Origin: Hyphochytrium catenoides
Taxonomy: Eukaryota; Sar; Hyphochytriomycetes; Hyphochytriales; Hyphochytriaceae
NCBI GenBank assembly: GCA_900088475.1
Contig: FLMG01004215.1
Span: 77,801-141,800 of the forward strand
Reading direction: 5' to 3'
Length of the DNA stretch: 64,000 nt
Positions 36,037 to 49,831 of the stretch are shown in pieces (the first letter of the stretch is position 1; the number at the start of each line of letters is the position of its first letter). Made by a program: the position numbers and the translations under genes. The notes under the pieces were generated by a model. The model did no database searches and was not told the origin of the DNA. It saw only the letters and a list, made by a program, of their open reading frames with translations.

Positions 36037-39000
36037 ATGACAGTTGCCGAGCGCTTGAATACGTCGTTCAACCTTGATGAGGACCAGCGAAAGGTCCTGT
36101 CTCTTCCCGTTCCTGCCGTCCATCTGTCTTCTGTTTCCTTTCTCCTCTCTGTGCCTTCTCCTTCAGCTGCCATCTTTTCCTATTTTACTTTGCTCTCTTT
36201 CTGACTCTCTTTCTCTGTGTATCTCTCTCACTGTGCCTCTCTCTCGCTCTCTGTGTGTCTCTTTCTGTGTGTGTCTCTCTCTTTCTCTCTCTTCTCTTTC
36301 TCTCACTCTATCCCCCTCTTTCCTGCACACTCCCTGACCCCTACTCTGACTCCAGTCACGAAACAGCCCCACTTAATCTTTCCTGCATAGTCTATATCGG
36401 CTGCGCCTTGTTATCTCAGTGTCTCTTGCTCTTTTACATCAGCTTGGACTAAGGCTTGTCTCTCCTGTGGTCCCAGGCTGTGGAAGCTGAGGGCGCTGTG
36501 GCGGTCCTTGCAGGGCCTGGTAAGTGGGGCGCGAAATGGTGCAGGCATGATGAGTCACCTGAAAGTGGAAGAGTTGCAAGGCCTGGACCGAAATAATGGG
36601 TGGAGCTCATTAGGGCATCCCACCCTTTTCGTCAATGCCTAGTAGTTCTCTCTTGGCCTCCGTCGTCGAGGAGGGCTCCTGTTGATAACTTCAGCTTTTT
36701 TCCTTTCTCTCACTTCACTTCTTATACTATGAGGTTCTTGAGCTCTTGTGAGGCTAATAGACGGACGTCACGTCATGATGTAGGCAGTGGCAAAACTCAA
36801 GTCATCGCTTCAAGAATTCTGAGGCTCATCGAGGAGCATAATGTCCCACCGCAGAGGATCTGTGCGCTAACCTTTACAAACAAGGCCGCAAGGGAGATGA
36901 AGGAGCGAGTGCAGCGCCTAGCAAAGCAGGACCAAGGAAAAGCAAGCACCGCCGATGGGGTGTTGGTGTGCACCCTTCACTCTTTGTCAGCAAAAATATT
37001 GAGAACGGATGGCCATGTCATAGGTAGTCAACACAATTCGATTCTCCTTTGAATATTTCACTCGCTCAGTCTATCTCTCTTTCATCTCCTTCACTCACTT
37101 ACTTTTTCCTTTCGTTGCATTTTTCCTGTTTAGCAGTCCACGTAGATCACTCTTGCTTTTCTGACTCTTACTAGCGTTCTCCTTCGATTCTGGTCCTTGT
37201 TCTCTATCTCTACCAAGGAGACCTGTTGGTGGCTCCTTCGTTGCCCCGAACTCTATCGGCCGTCTAAATAATAATCAGCCCATCTCATTGCTGTCGTTAC
37301 CCTTGTGCGCTATGCTTCATACTTAGCAATTCAAGCTCACTTTCACCTGATGGTCCCGCTTCCTCCCTCCATATTTGCTCTCTTTCCCTCAGGTGTTGAC
37401 CCAAAGTTTACTATATGTGACTCTTCAGAGCAGAAGAAACTGGTACAAACTCTCCTGAAGGAGGGAACAGGAGCTCAAGGGGATGAACCCCATGGTCCGG
37501 TGAGAGATAGACTGGTTGGGTAACTTAGGACAGTCTTTCTTATCCCGAGTCTCTCCTGCTTTCTCGTGCTTATCTCACGCTCTTTAGTCTGCCTTGCGAT
37601 TGTCGGAAGCACGCTACCACTGAACCGTACTTCGTCTCTACGTGGCACTCTCATTTCCAGGATGAGACTGTTAGAATAGAGGAGGTATTGGAGGCAATAG
37701 CGAAAGCGAAGAACCAGCTGTTGACTAGAGAGGAATGGTATCAAAAGAGCTCTAAAACAGCATCTGATAAGACCACCTTTAAAGGTGAGGAGCGGAAGAA
37801 CAGGACTTCTAGCCATCCCATGTGCTATGTGATGAAGACACCTTTTGTGCTACTTTCTACTGGAGTGCCTTCACGCTCAATCCCTACTTCTCTGTTTTAC
37901 TTGAGAATTATCCGTTATATCTTCTTGCCCTAAGTATTGCCTGTTCTCGGCTCTGGGCTTGGCTCTTCGCCACATCCCACCGGTCACGGTTGGGTGCTTC
38001 AATCTTCGTAACTCATTCGAGGTCGTTTCTCTCTCTCTCTCTGGGAGTCTCTACCTTCCGTATTCTTGGCACTGGAACTCCCAAATCTCATGTAGCTTAA
38101 TCTCCACGTCTCCTCTCAACCCGCAGTTTGGGCAGAGTACGAGGTCTCCCTAAAGAAGAGCAATTGCCTGGACTTTACTGATCTACTGGTTCTCACCAAG
38201 CGGCTCCTGGAGCGCTCCGATGTGGTTCGAATGAAATATTCGCAGCGATTTCAGCACGTTCTTGTTGACGAGTTCCAGGATTTAAGTGTCCTTCAGTATC
38301 TGTTAGCGTCTCTTCTCTCTTCTTATCACCGGGCCCTCACAGTTGTCGGAGACCCCGATCAGTGCATCTATTCCTGGAGGTACGCAGCGAAGGAGATCTG
38401 GCAGATGTTCAAAAGGGATTTCCCAAACGCAAAGGTAAGGTTGAGACTAACCTAAGGCCCCTAATGCCTGTGATGTGATAGAACGATAATAAGCTGAGCG
38501 CCTGAGTATCATCTAGGCCGTATGTTATCCACCGATGGAGTCTCTATTCTAACACGCGTCTTTCTGCTCTCGCCATTCTGTTCACATTACCTGCAAAAGA
38601 TGATCCCTCTGGAAAAGAACTATCGAAGTTCTCCCTCAATAGTTCACTGCGCCTTGAAGGTGATTAGTGAAAGTAAAGGAAGGATCAAAAAAGGAATGTG
38701 GACTCATAATCCAGAGGGACCGCCAGTTATAATTCAAGAAGTACAGTCTCCAGAGAGCGAAGCCAGGTACCTGTGTTCGCTCTCGCACTAAATATCTGGG
38801 GACCAAGCGCCGTAGAAGGCCGCATTTTCTGCCTGACCCTCGTGTCTCTTCCCTGACAAGCACTACTCAATCTTATGGTTCGGTTTTGTTTATCGGGTAG
38901 AAGACCTCCTTTTCTTATTTCAGCTACCTCCTTCCACCATGCCGTACGACTAGTGATTTCGTTTACGATCCCTTACTCTTCTTTGTTTCATTGCCATTCT

Positions 39001-42000
39001 TCGGGATTCTCGTGTGGTGCGGCTGATACCTTCCCCAAGATATGCAACGAGCCACATCCAGCGATCTCTGTCAGACTCTAGTTCGCAGAGCTCTGCTATC
39101 AAGACCATTGGGATTCTTCTTAGATCCTCCTCTATGGCCAAGACCTTTGAACATGGCCTTCTTTCGGCAGGGGTCAAGTACACGGTGGTTGGGGGAGCAG
39201 GCATTCTGGACCGCAAGGAGGTTAGGTGCTCGTAACTCTTCATTAATACTTAACTGTGACTATGGCCAGGCGCACGAATAGGTGACGGCGTGACAGTTCT
39301 CTTCTGTTAGCAGCTGCTTTTCTGTCACACCCTATCTTACCTGCTCTTTTGCTGGTCAATGTGCTCTCCGTACTTTCCAGGTCAAGACTTTACTCTGCTA
39401 CTTGCGCCTGGCGCTGAATCACTCTGATGACTTAGCACTGAGTCAAGTGATCAATACCCCACGTCGAGGGCTAGGGGAAAAGACCCAGGAAGAGATTCGG
39501 AGCAAGGCTCGGGAGAACGGCATTTCGCAGCACGAAGCTTGTGTAAGGGTTGTCCAGGGTCGGCTGACGCTTAGTGGAGTGAAAGGTGAGTCTGGCTCCT
39601 ACGAACCTGCCTATCCCTAGCGTTCACCCTGCCCTTGGCTTAACCATCTGACGGTCAGTGGGTCATGTGGAGTGTGGTGTGAAAGAGCCTGTAAATAGAT
39701 TCTGCAGGAGTCTAAGCCGAGAGTGAAAACAGACTAGCGAGAGAGCGGAACCTCATTACACCCCTTGCACTTGACTGCGTGACTCTATTGGACAGGAGGT
39801 CACAACCGTCTGCAGCAGCTGCAACAGTTTCTGGAAGTCTTAGACGGGGTCGAGAAGCGAATCTGCTCCGGCGCACCCTTGATTGGCAGCATCGAGTATT
39901 TGATGGAAGCAATACAGTTTGAGGTAGGGCCAGTATTGTAGACGACACTAATGATGATGTGAACACCTCAAAAGAAGGGATGACGGTTCAGATCTCCGAT
40001 CTAGCCCTGTACCGTCGACCCCTTCCTGGCTCAATTCTCGCTTCTCGCTCTGTCTCCCTTGATTATTCTTCTTCACCCTAAGACCTACGAGAGCAATCCT
40101 ACTCACAGTATGCGTGGAATGGGTGCACATCTATTTGAAGCTCTGACAAGGGTCGCCGTTTGCTCTTAGGAATTTGTGAGGGGAAGCTCTCCGTTAAGTC
40201 CTACACAGACAGACGACATGGAGACCTGTAAGGCTTGGGAGAGTATTGAAGCTCTGCTACAGCTTGTCCGCTCCTTCACTTCAGGTAGCAGTTCTTCATC
40301 CAACTTCTTCAAGCCTGAACCTAGCTGACATGCCTCCTTCCATCTTTCTTCAACCTTCGCTGCTCAAACTTGCGAAGAGACGGATGATGGCCATGCGAAG
40401 CTCTCTTGCCTGTTGGAAGCACTAGCTCTCGGAGCAGTAGCGGACGATGAGACGGTGGGTGGCCTGTCTCTACTCGGCTTCTTAGTACCAAATTCTTGCG
40501 GTTGGGCAGGGTCAACAGCGGTGGTGGCAATCTTTGGAGCTTGATTCCCCTTCCTTTGCCATTGCCTCTCTCAAAGTTTGTGCCTGCTAATACGTCATGT
40601 GTTTTTTCCAGCCCACCTCCTCAAAAAAAGCGCAAGGAGCTGCTGAGGAAGAACCATTGTCACTCTCGCTGTCTCCGTCTCTTGCCCTTCCGGTGAAGGT
40701 AGACATTTCAACCATCCATGCCGCCAAAGGCAGAGAGTGGGATTTGGTCTTCGTAGCTGGAGTTGAAGAGGGCATCATTCCTCACAGAAAGTCTATGGAG
40801 GAAGGAGGAGAGGAACAATGGGAAGAGGAAAGACGATTACTTTATGTTGCCATGACAAGGTACCTGACTCTTCTCACCGTTCTGTTCGCACCGCGTACCA
40901 AGTGATGTAATGGCTCAGACATCTTCGCCCATATCGTCCTCCGGTCGCCTTCTCCCATATCCTCCTCCTGGCATGATACGTTCTTTGCTTTCATCGTTGT
41001 CATTGTGATATTCAGGCTTTTAATGTTGGTCTGGAGCTGCCGCTACGTCCTCACGTTTGTTGTATGCTCCTTCTGTCTGTTTGCAGGGCCAGAAAGGAAC
41101 TCCACCTCCTTCGTAGCATCTATCGACAGTCCTCATACGGTTCTGTAAACGGATCCGGACGGACAGTTTGGTCTCGATTTCTGTCTTGCTTGTACTTCGG
41201 GCAGAACAGAATAGCAGGTAAGCCATCCCTATTCTTGGGCAGTCCAAGGCTCGTGCTGGTTTTAAGAATGGCTCACCCTTTCGTGTCCCTAGAACAAGAT
41301 GTCTCTTCTGTGAAATGGAGGGAAATCGATTGGAATGAAGCAAAAGAAGGGTCCGGAGGAAAAGAGCCGGCAGCAAGATCTAGTAAGAAGCACCACCCTC
41401 TGAGGGGAGAGTCACAGCGACCAGCCAATGTAAGCGAACATTTTTACCACGAAAGGACATGGTCAATGCTGGAGTACCGCGACCTGCCTTATTTACGCCT
41501 CTTCTTAGCTCTCCTGCCAGTTCGCTACCGCAAAGACAGCCATGAGCTTCTCTACCGCTGATCCTTCACGCGCTAGTAACGAAGAGGTGGAGCACCCTAC
41601 AAAGAAGCGGAGGGGACATGTTACCAAGCTAACAGTAGCAGAACGACAATCAGCTGTCACTAGAGGCAAACAAGAAGGAATAGAGAACAGCCACACCTCA
41701 CGCTCTTCCAAGCTCTTGTCACTCAACACCGCGAAGAAAGAGCGAAGGGGTCCAAGCTTAGATGGATGGCTGGTGTGCAGGAACGCTACGAAAACAATAG
41801 ATGAAAACATAGGCGAAGCATTCACCTCATCTCCTGCAAAGGGGCAGGAAAAGGTGACAACGGGGAACGAGGACCAACGTGAGATCAAAACAACTGAGGA
41901 AGTGCTGAGACGAACCCGAACCCAATTCATCGCGACCCGAGATACTGAACGGGCGTATTCAAAGCCACTGAACGGTAAGCAGGGCCAGAAGAAGCGTCTA

Positions 42001-42099
42001 CTGGGCTCAAGGTTGTGCCTTAGCAAGGAAAACAGGCCGCATTTGGGTGCCTTCAAGCTCCCACGACTTCAGAAGAACACTGAGAAGACTATTGGTTAA
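36037..42099 (+). CDS. SRS2/UvrD-type superfamily 1A DNA helicase
   Basis: A 3'-5' helicase of the UvrD/Srs2 group, expected to act on recombination intermediates in the nucleus. Sixteen exons in phase give about 952 aa: 36037-36093, 36477-36519, 36784-37023, 37393-37499, 37661-37784, 38127-38434, 38600-38766, 39040-39220, 39381-39585, 39796-39923, 40170-40284, 40378-40454, 40612-40859, 41087-41217, 41293-41429, 41509-42099. All SF1 motifs are visible: VLAGPGSGKT (I), ALTFTNKAAREMKERV (Ia), VLVDEFQDLS (II), GDPDQCIYSWR (III), LEKNYRSS (IV), TIHAAKGREWDLVF (V), LLYVAMTRARKELHL (VI). After the helicase core comes a basic, Ser/Lys-rich tail of ~200 aa ending near LGAFKLPRLQ, a position where Srs2-type tails carry partner-binding motifs. 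Skipping the last intron would truncate it at 41561. Confidence 0.94.
36180..36310 (+). repeat. CT-rich low-complexity tract in the first helicase intron
   Basis: About 130 bp of almost pure pyrimidine, with interspersed tctctc, tgtgtg and tttctc runs, inside the intron between exons 1 and 2 of the helicase gene. It is the strand complement in character of the GA tract 400 bp upstream. It explains the Arg/Glu-repeat open frames seen on the other strand. Confidence 0.85.
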
Positions 42100-43044
42100 G
42101 ATCAGTGACAAGAGAAGAGATACTCTCTTCTTGAGTGTTGGCCCTCGGATTTACGGTGGCTGGATGGACTACCGAGCCTATGGTTAAAGTGACTTCGTTG
42201 GCCTACGTCGTCGGTGGAAGTGGTCGTATACAAGCACTAATTCTGACTGCAAGGAAAGGATAGGCCCTCGCCATTGCTAATTCTAGAAGTCTGGCAGTCC
42301 AAGGTGCGGGTGCCAAGGCACAAATTGAGTCTTCCAGGATATGTATGCTACGAGGCAGGAGGGAGCTCACGGAAGATGGCAGGCGCACGGCCTTATGGTC
42401 AACTTGTGCTTAGAACTAGCCATCTAAACCAGCTGAAGTCCCTCTTTTCTTTAACGAAATTCTTCTTGCCTCTGGTTGATTAGCTTTCGTGGTAGCATGA
42501 TCAACCTTTGGACCATCAAGTTTGCAATGTAAGGCTTTTCTTTATTGAACGTGGAGTTAGTGAATTTGGGACTCGTTGCTTGTGCAAGGGTGTAATGTCT
42601 AGCCGTGCCCACTGGCTCCCCCCAGACATATAAAGTCTGTGGCTTTGATTTCCTTATCGCGGCCCTTATTTTCGTTCGTGACTTATCGTGGTCGAGTGCT
42701 CTTAAGCTTATGCCAAGAGATGCATGAGAAGGAATATCGGGATCTGTTGCCTCGGATGTCATAAGTTGGGCATTTCGCCGCCCACGTTTCCAGGCTGTGG
42801 TCTAAAGCCTGGTAGCCACCCAATAAAGAACTGTAGAACATCAGAATGGATTTTATCGTTAGTATGTTCCTATTGCCTGTCTTTGATTGTCTCCAACGAA
42901 GCGTCGAAACCGACTTCGTCACCTTCGAAAGGGCAGCGAACCTGACAAGTGCTCCTTCCAATATATACTATGCTAAACTCAGTGCACTGCACAAGTCAGA
43001 GAGAGCGATGCCGATGGGTCACTATGCGCACTATTGCCTCTGGC
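42100..43044. other. Convergent region helicase / PPR gene
   Basis: 945 bp between two stop codons. Minus-strand frames at 42451-42762 and 42683-42961 and a plus-strand frame at 42724-42945 are the longest. They overlap each other and show no family character or usable splice sites. No transposon terminal repeat was noticed. Confidence 0.45.
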
Positions 43045-45527
43045 TTACTTGCAGAGGATCCGCTGGATGGATAGCATGGCATCATTAGGAATATGCACAT
43101 TTTGCTTCTTCATCACCTGAAATAGACCCATCATTGGGACAAGACTTCGATCCTTTACGAAGGCGCGGACTGCAAGACTAAAGTCGTCATATCGCACCCT
43201 CCCTTGCTGTCCAGGCGCAGACAATAGGTCCAAGAGGACGCCAAGGTCATTTCTTACAGCAGCTTCTTTAATGATGCGTTGCAGGAGAGACGGTTGGGTT
43301 GGCCTTCTGCTCCCCTCAAGGGACGAGGCTCGTGGTCCAGAAGGAACAAGACTCTTTGTAGATGCTCTAATTTTCTCCAGTAGCATTTGACGAGCTTCCG
43401 GGTTACCGCTGACAAGAACCTTGTAGGCTGTGGTGGACCTAATTTCCATGCCAGACTTCAAGAGGCGTGACAGCAATCTGATAAGGGCGTCAGACGCGCC
43501 CTTGTCCGTGTTGTCTTCGGCCAAGGAGCCTACCAGATCATTTATGATACGTCCATAGGCTGCGGAGAGGTAGGGCCGCTTGCTGGCGCCCTCCAGCAGA
43601 ACTAGCAGCCGCCCAAGCTTGTCCCACTGCCTACTTTTGAGAAAGCGATTACAGAGCTTCAATAACTCCATTTCAGACCCTTGTACATGGCGTTTCTCTT
43701 CCTTAGCATGGACGATAAACCTTGTGAGTGCAAACTCCTGCAGCTCTGGCTGCACTCCTGCGGCTACACGTGCCAAGAGAAAGTAGCTCAGAGCATCCGG
43801 ACCCGAAGTCCTCATCATGACGTCAGCCATTCTTTCTGCGGCTAAATAGCGCTTTCGACGTTGTTCCTTCGCACTCAGTTCCGCGCTTTTGTAGTACTTG
43901 AGCAGTCCCGAGAGAGCTCCGCTGAAAACAAACCCGTCCAGCTTGTTATGATCTCGTTCTGCTTCTATTAACCTGACGATGGCCGCTGCATCTCCTAAGC
44001 GACCGTGAACCCATGCTACCTCGGCTAGCAGGACCAGATCCAGGGTCATGATGCCATTATGCTTCAGGTCTTGCGTGACCGTAAGGCAGCTTTGGAAGTC
44101 ATCTTTTGCCTTAAGGTGTTTCATGAGACGTCCAGCTATACGGTAGATGAAGCGTTTCGGCATCTGCAAGAGTATGCAAGTCACATAACATCAGAAGAGC
44201 GGTAGATCAGACACAGCATTCAAACCGTTACAAAGCGGACTCCCAAGAGGGATGTCTTACCGCCTCATCCGTCAATACTTCGTGCAATAGAGCTTTGGCC
44301 TCTGTGGTGCAGCCTTGTTCAATGTATTGGGTCATCAGTAACTCTTGAATGTAGCCATGCTTACGCACATCCAACTCTTTCATTAGCTCAACCACGGTAA
44401 GAAGCTTCTTAAACTGTTTCGTCTTCGCATAGACCTACCATTACGGGAAGGGAAACGAATTCGTGAAAGTGTGATTAGAGTAGCTGGGATGATGATGCGG
44501 GGCCGATAGCAGTAGACTTGAAAGGGAAGGATACCTCTAACATCTGCGCGAAGCCCTCAGAAGAGGGTTGCAGAGCAAACTCTGTCCCCGTACTGGCGCG
44601 CTTGAGCAGGTGCAGGAAAGTGAGCTGTGTGAGAAGCCGGTGGCGAGCCGCCTCAGCGAGCTTCGAGTCCATCTTAGAGGGATGCAGTGCGGCCGTTGCC
44701 CCTGCAATCCAGTCTTCCACTACAGAGATGCCCCTGCTTTGACAAGCAGTGGTAGGGCGATTCGCTGATTCCATTGGCGTAGCCAACACCTTTGCAGTCC
44801 CGTCCGCGAAAGCCTCAAGCATAACGTTTTTAGCTGGATGGGTCCTGAAGGCTTGCAGGACGTCCAGGACGCTCGTAGAACGACCCTTCTGGCGATTGAC
44901 GGTATCCATCATTGCAGAGAAAACAAGCTCCACGAAATGGGGGTCATGAGCCTTATAGAAGCGCATGACGAGCTCACACACCACAACAGGTAACTTAAAG
45001 TCTGTGTCATCTGCAAGCTCCTCCAGAGCTGAAAGCAAGGCAGTCTCATCTCCTGCTGCAACCGGCTTATATATATTGGTAAACGTCGTATCCTGAGCCT
45101 AAGCAATAGCGACGGTTCAGTCCCTCAGGTGTCGTAGCCAGGCCTAATGATAGCTAGCGCTCAACGGTGGAAAAGCTCTTGCTCTTACCTGTGATGGGGC
45201 GCTCTTTACTGCCTGATAAATGCTCATGCGGCTTTTATAGGTAGGGTATGTGCGCCTCCCAGCAGAGCGCTTGAGCTGTGAGCGCACAGAAGCAGCGGTG
45301 AGCCGCAGCGTTGGCCTCCCATCCTGCTTTAGAGCTTGAGGCTGTGATGCTATCCGCTGTGTTGACAGGAGAGCAATGAACCCCTTCAATTCCGCGCACA
45401 CTGGGGAAGACACATCGGCGAAGAGGACCGGCAAGATAAAACTATTTCTCCGCTCCCGAGCAAGCCTTTTAAGAAGCATTCGGTTACCAGGCCCCATAGT
45501 GCCTTCTGAACGCAGCTTTCTTAACAT
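43045..45527 (-). CDS. Helical-repeat (PPR-like) organellar protein
   Basis: Four exons in phase, 45527-45189, 45092-44535, 44434-44261 and 44163-43045, encode about 729 aa. The first ATG of the open frame gives a basic, Arg/Leu-rich N-terminus (MLRKLRSEGTMGPGNR), suiting a mitochondrial or plastid presequence. The body is almost entirely amphipathic helix pairs of ~35 residues, typical of degenerate pentatricopeptide or TPR repeats, such as FKKLLTVVELMKELDVRKHG, MTQYIEQGCTTEAKALLHEV and LAEVAWVHGRLGDAAAIV. PPR proteins usually bind organellar RNA. No extra catalytic domain (SMR, DYW, PRORP) is visible. It could equally be a divergent TPR protein, so the RNA-binding role is an inference. Confidence 0.72.
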
Positions 45528-46283
45528 CCACACCTCATCGTGACGTCCCGTGTATTCTCTATAGCATCATCTATCAACTCGGCCCTTGTTCGAAGGCCCT
45601 TGCTGGTGCGTGAGTGCGGATAACATTGACATAGTCCGCCTTATGCTGCCATCCGCGGCTTACCCATGACCAAATGATTAGACCTCAGGGACATGACTGA
45701 CGGCCTAGGAGGAGCGAGTGCCCAGCCGAGCAGCGATCGAGCGATCGAGCCGTTGTCATCAGAACTGCGAGGTCTTCCGTGAAGATCAATGGCAGATAGT
45801 TTTCTGGAGACTGCTCAACTGGTCTCGACACCTTCTCCCTCGTGCTACTTCCCTTGAGTTTCATTCCCAGTTTAGTCGCCCATCAGGATGTTTGAAGGTC
45901 TTTTTACATCAGTAAGGCGATTGATAGGTTTCTCAGTCCAGTCACTGATCCTAAGATAGTCGCACTAGGGCTTGGTTCAGAATAGCTGGTAACGTTCGGA
46001 TGCTCACCCATCAAAAGCTCTTGTCCTGCTCGACATGACATGTGATCTGAGCTGTGGGATGTGCGACATCATGATGGACTTCTGAGACAGTCGTGCAGAT
46101 GGGGATGGCGACTGCAGCTCAGAAGATGCGCACCAAGAGCGATAACCTCAGGGAGTTCAGCAGTCTCACTCTGAAATATACTTCGTTAGATCCGTAAGCG
46201 CTCCACTCTGACTTGTTGTTGCGGTGAATTTAACTCTAAGTCCGCGCGTTGGGTTAAGCCTCGGCGTTTGACGCACCTTTATC
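45528..46283. other. Divergent region PPR gene / ERV1
   Basis: 756 bp between two starts. One plus-strand frame (45718-45915, 65 codons) lacks any recognisable feature. No repeat or RNA gene was seen. Probably two promoters. Confidence 0.5.
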
Positions 46284-46978
46284 ATGGATTGCCCCGATCC
46301 TGCTTGCAATGACAAAGTGGAGATGTTTAAGAGGTTTAATATTCCGGTGCCATCTAAGAGACTGTCTGGAAAAGCAGGTAGGGTGGTTATGCACAAGCAC
46401 GGAAGGAGCTGATAAGGTTACATCGCTGAGCTTGATGTGTGACAGAGAAAAAGGCAAACAAGAGGCTGGACTGCCCACCAACCAGGGGGGAGATTGGGGA
46501 GGCTGGCTGGAAGCTGGTGAGTGCCTTACACATCGTGCTGTCAAGTAGCTGTCTAACTGGAAAACGGAACAGCTCCATACCATGGCCGCCTACTATCCGG
46601 ACAAACCTAGTCGCGACGATGAAGTGCAAATGCGGCAATTTATAAATGGCTTCGCAAAGTTCTACCCTTGCAACCACTGTGCCGAGGACTTTCAACAAGA
46701 AATTAAGAACAATCCACCACAGTAAGTCTAACTCTTGACGTACACATTGGTATCTATAAGCGTGATAAGCAACCTGACCCTGTACTTCCTCTAGGACTGA
46801 GTCTCGAAAGTCCCTGTCGCTGTGGATGTGTGAACAACACAATGAAGTAAATAGAAAGATAGGGAAGAAACCGGTCAAATGCGTCTTTGAAGAGCTTCAA
46901 GCTCGATGGCGGACTGGTAGACCTGAGTGCTGGAATATTGCTGACGATGATGAGCCTCTAGACACCGGTGACGATTAG
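46284..46978 (+). CDS. ERV1: Erv1/ALR FAD-dependent sulfhydryl oxidase
   Basis: Erv1 reoxidises Mia40 in the mitochondrial intermembrane space and passes electrons to cytochrome c or oxygen. Exons 46284-46377, 46446-46516, 46573-46721 and 46795-46978 join in phase to give 165 aa. Family hallmarks: LDCPPTRGEIGEAGWKL, LHTMAAYYPDKP, the FAD-proximal redox pair FYPCNHCAEDF, and LSLWMCEQHNEVNRKIGK with the FAD-binding His-Asn. The partner Cys lies near the C-terminus (GRPECW). An extra CX4C pair sits at the very N-terminus (MDCPDPACND) and may be the shuttle disulfide, which animals and fungi have as N-terminal CX2C and plants as C-terminal CX4C. It converges on ARL1 with 131 bp between stops. Confidence 0.94.
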
Positions 46979-47109
46979 CAACTAGAGCAAGGGCAAGGAT
47001 GGCCGTGTCATCCTTAGCAGCTATATAAATATTAGTTCGTTTTATAGTTGTCTTCTTTCAATTCAACTTTTCTTGAGGGCCTCGGTCAGTCTGCTTTCAA
47101 GGCTGACCT

Positions 47110-49117
<2,008 letters not shown>

Positions 49118-49831
49118 TTACATGAACGACACTGTATACGAGAGATGGTTGTCCCATGAGAGCTCTGCCGTTTGCCCAGGTAGCAAAGGCCCTACTCCTT
49201 CTGGGGTTCCCGTGAAGAGAAGGTCCCCATCGCAGATTGGAAAGTATTGGCTGACATACTCTATGGCTTCCTGCGGTTTCATGGTCATGCTTAGCCCTGC
49301 CCCCGATTGTCTGAGCTTCCCATCAACGTGCAGGGTAAATTCGTCCTGCATAAGCTTCTCTAGAGGAACCTCAGAAAGTGGAATGAAGGGGCCCACTATC
49401 GCTGCACTTGCAAACACCTTCCCAATCTCCCAAGGATGGCCGTTCTTCTTCAAAATGCCTTGAACATCCCTAAGCGTCAGGTCTAATCCTAGTGTGGCCG
49501 CGGTGATGGCAACGCTGCCAGTTTGAGAGTCCACACCGAGTCGGAGAACGATCTCAAGTTCATGGTGAATTGAGCCTCTGTTCGTGGGCAGATGAACCTC
49601 GTTTGGTGATGAGGTCGCATTGAAGATAGCACTCGGCGGCTTTAGAAATATGACCGGTTTCTCTGGTATCGCATCGCCAAGCTCTTTGGCATGTGCCAGG
49701 TAATTCTTTCCAAGACAAATGACCTTGTCAATAGCCATCGGTCCGGGCCTCTGATGATACTGTCGCCGAAGTGGTTGAAGGAAGATGGCTGAAGTGGAAA
49801 GAGCCTGGCCAATCCGGGTAAACTTGCGCAT
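49118..49831 (-). CDS. FAHD1: FAHD1-type acylpyruvase / oxaloacetate decarboxylase
   Basis: A single uninterrupted frame of 237 codons. Residues 1-30 form a basic mitochondrial presequence (MRKFTRIGQALSTS). The FAH fold follows: CLGKNYLAHAKELG, IFLKPPSAI, and the metal-binding Glu pair in HHELEIVLRLG. An Asp follows in LGLDLTLRDVQ, and then comes the catalytic end ICDGDLLFTGTPEGVGP. FAHD1 hydrolyses acylpyruvates and decarboxylates oxaloacetate in mitochondria. Length matches the family (human 221-224 aa plus a longer presequence). It is the only well-supported complete gene here without an intron. Confidence 0.94.
   Translation of the reverse strand: MRKFTRIGQALSTSAIFLQPLRRQYHQRPGPMAIDKVICLGKNYLAHAKELGDAIPEKPVIFLKPPSAIFNATSSPNEVHLPTNRGSIHHELEIVLRLGVDSQTGSVAITAATLGLDLTLRDVQGILKKNGHPWEIGKVFASAAIVGPFIPLSEVPLEKLMQDEFTLHVDGKLRQSGAGLSMTMKPQEAIEYVSQYFPICDGDLLFTGTPEGVGPLLPGQTAELSWDNHLSYTVSFM

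Noticed and set aside
36163-36372. Highly charged Arg/Glu ORF on the minus strand
   Set aside because: Simple translation of the CT-rich low-complexity tract in the helicase intron.
41542-42099. Separate 185-codon gene after the helicase
   Set aside because: A consensus donor at 41430 and acceptor at 41508 join it in frame to the helicase, and the first 33 bases of this exon precede its ATG in the same open frame.
42451-42961. Possible transposon-derived ORFs in the helicase/PPR spacer
   Set aside because: No reverse transcriptase, integrase or transposase motif and no terminal repeats were seen.
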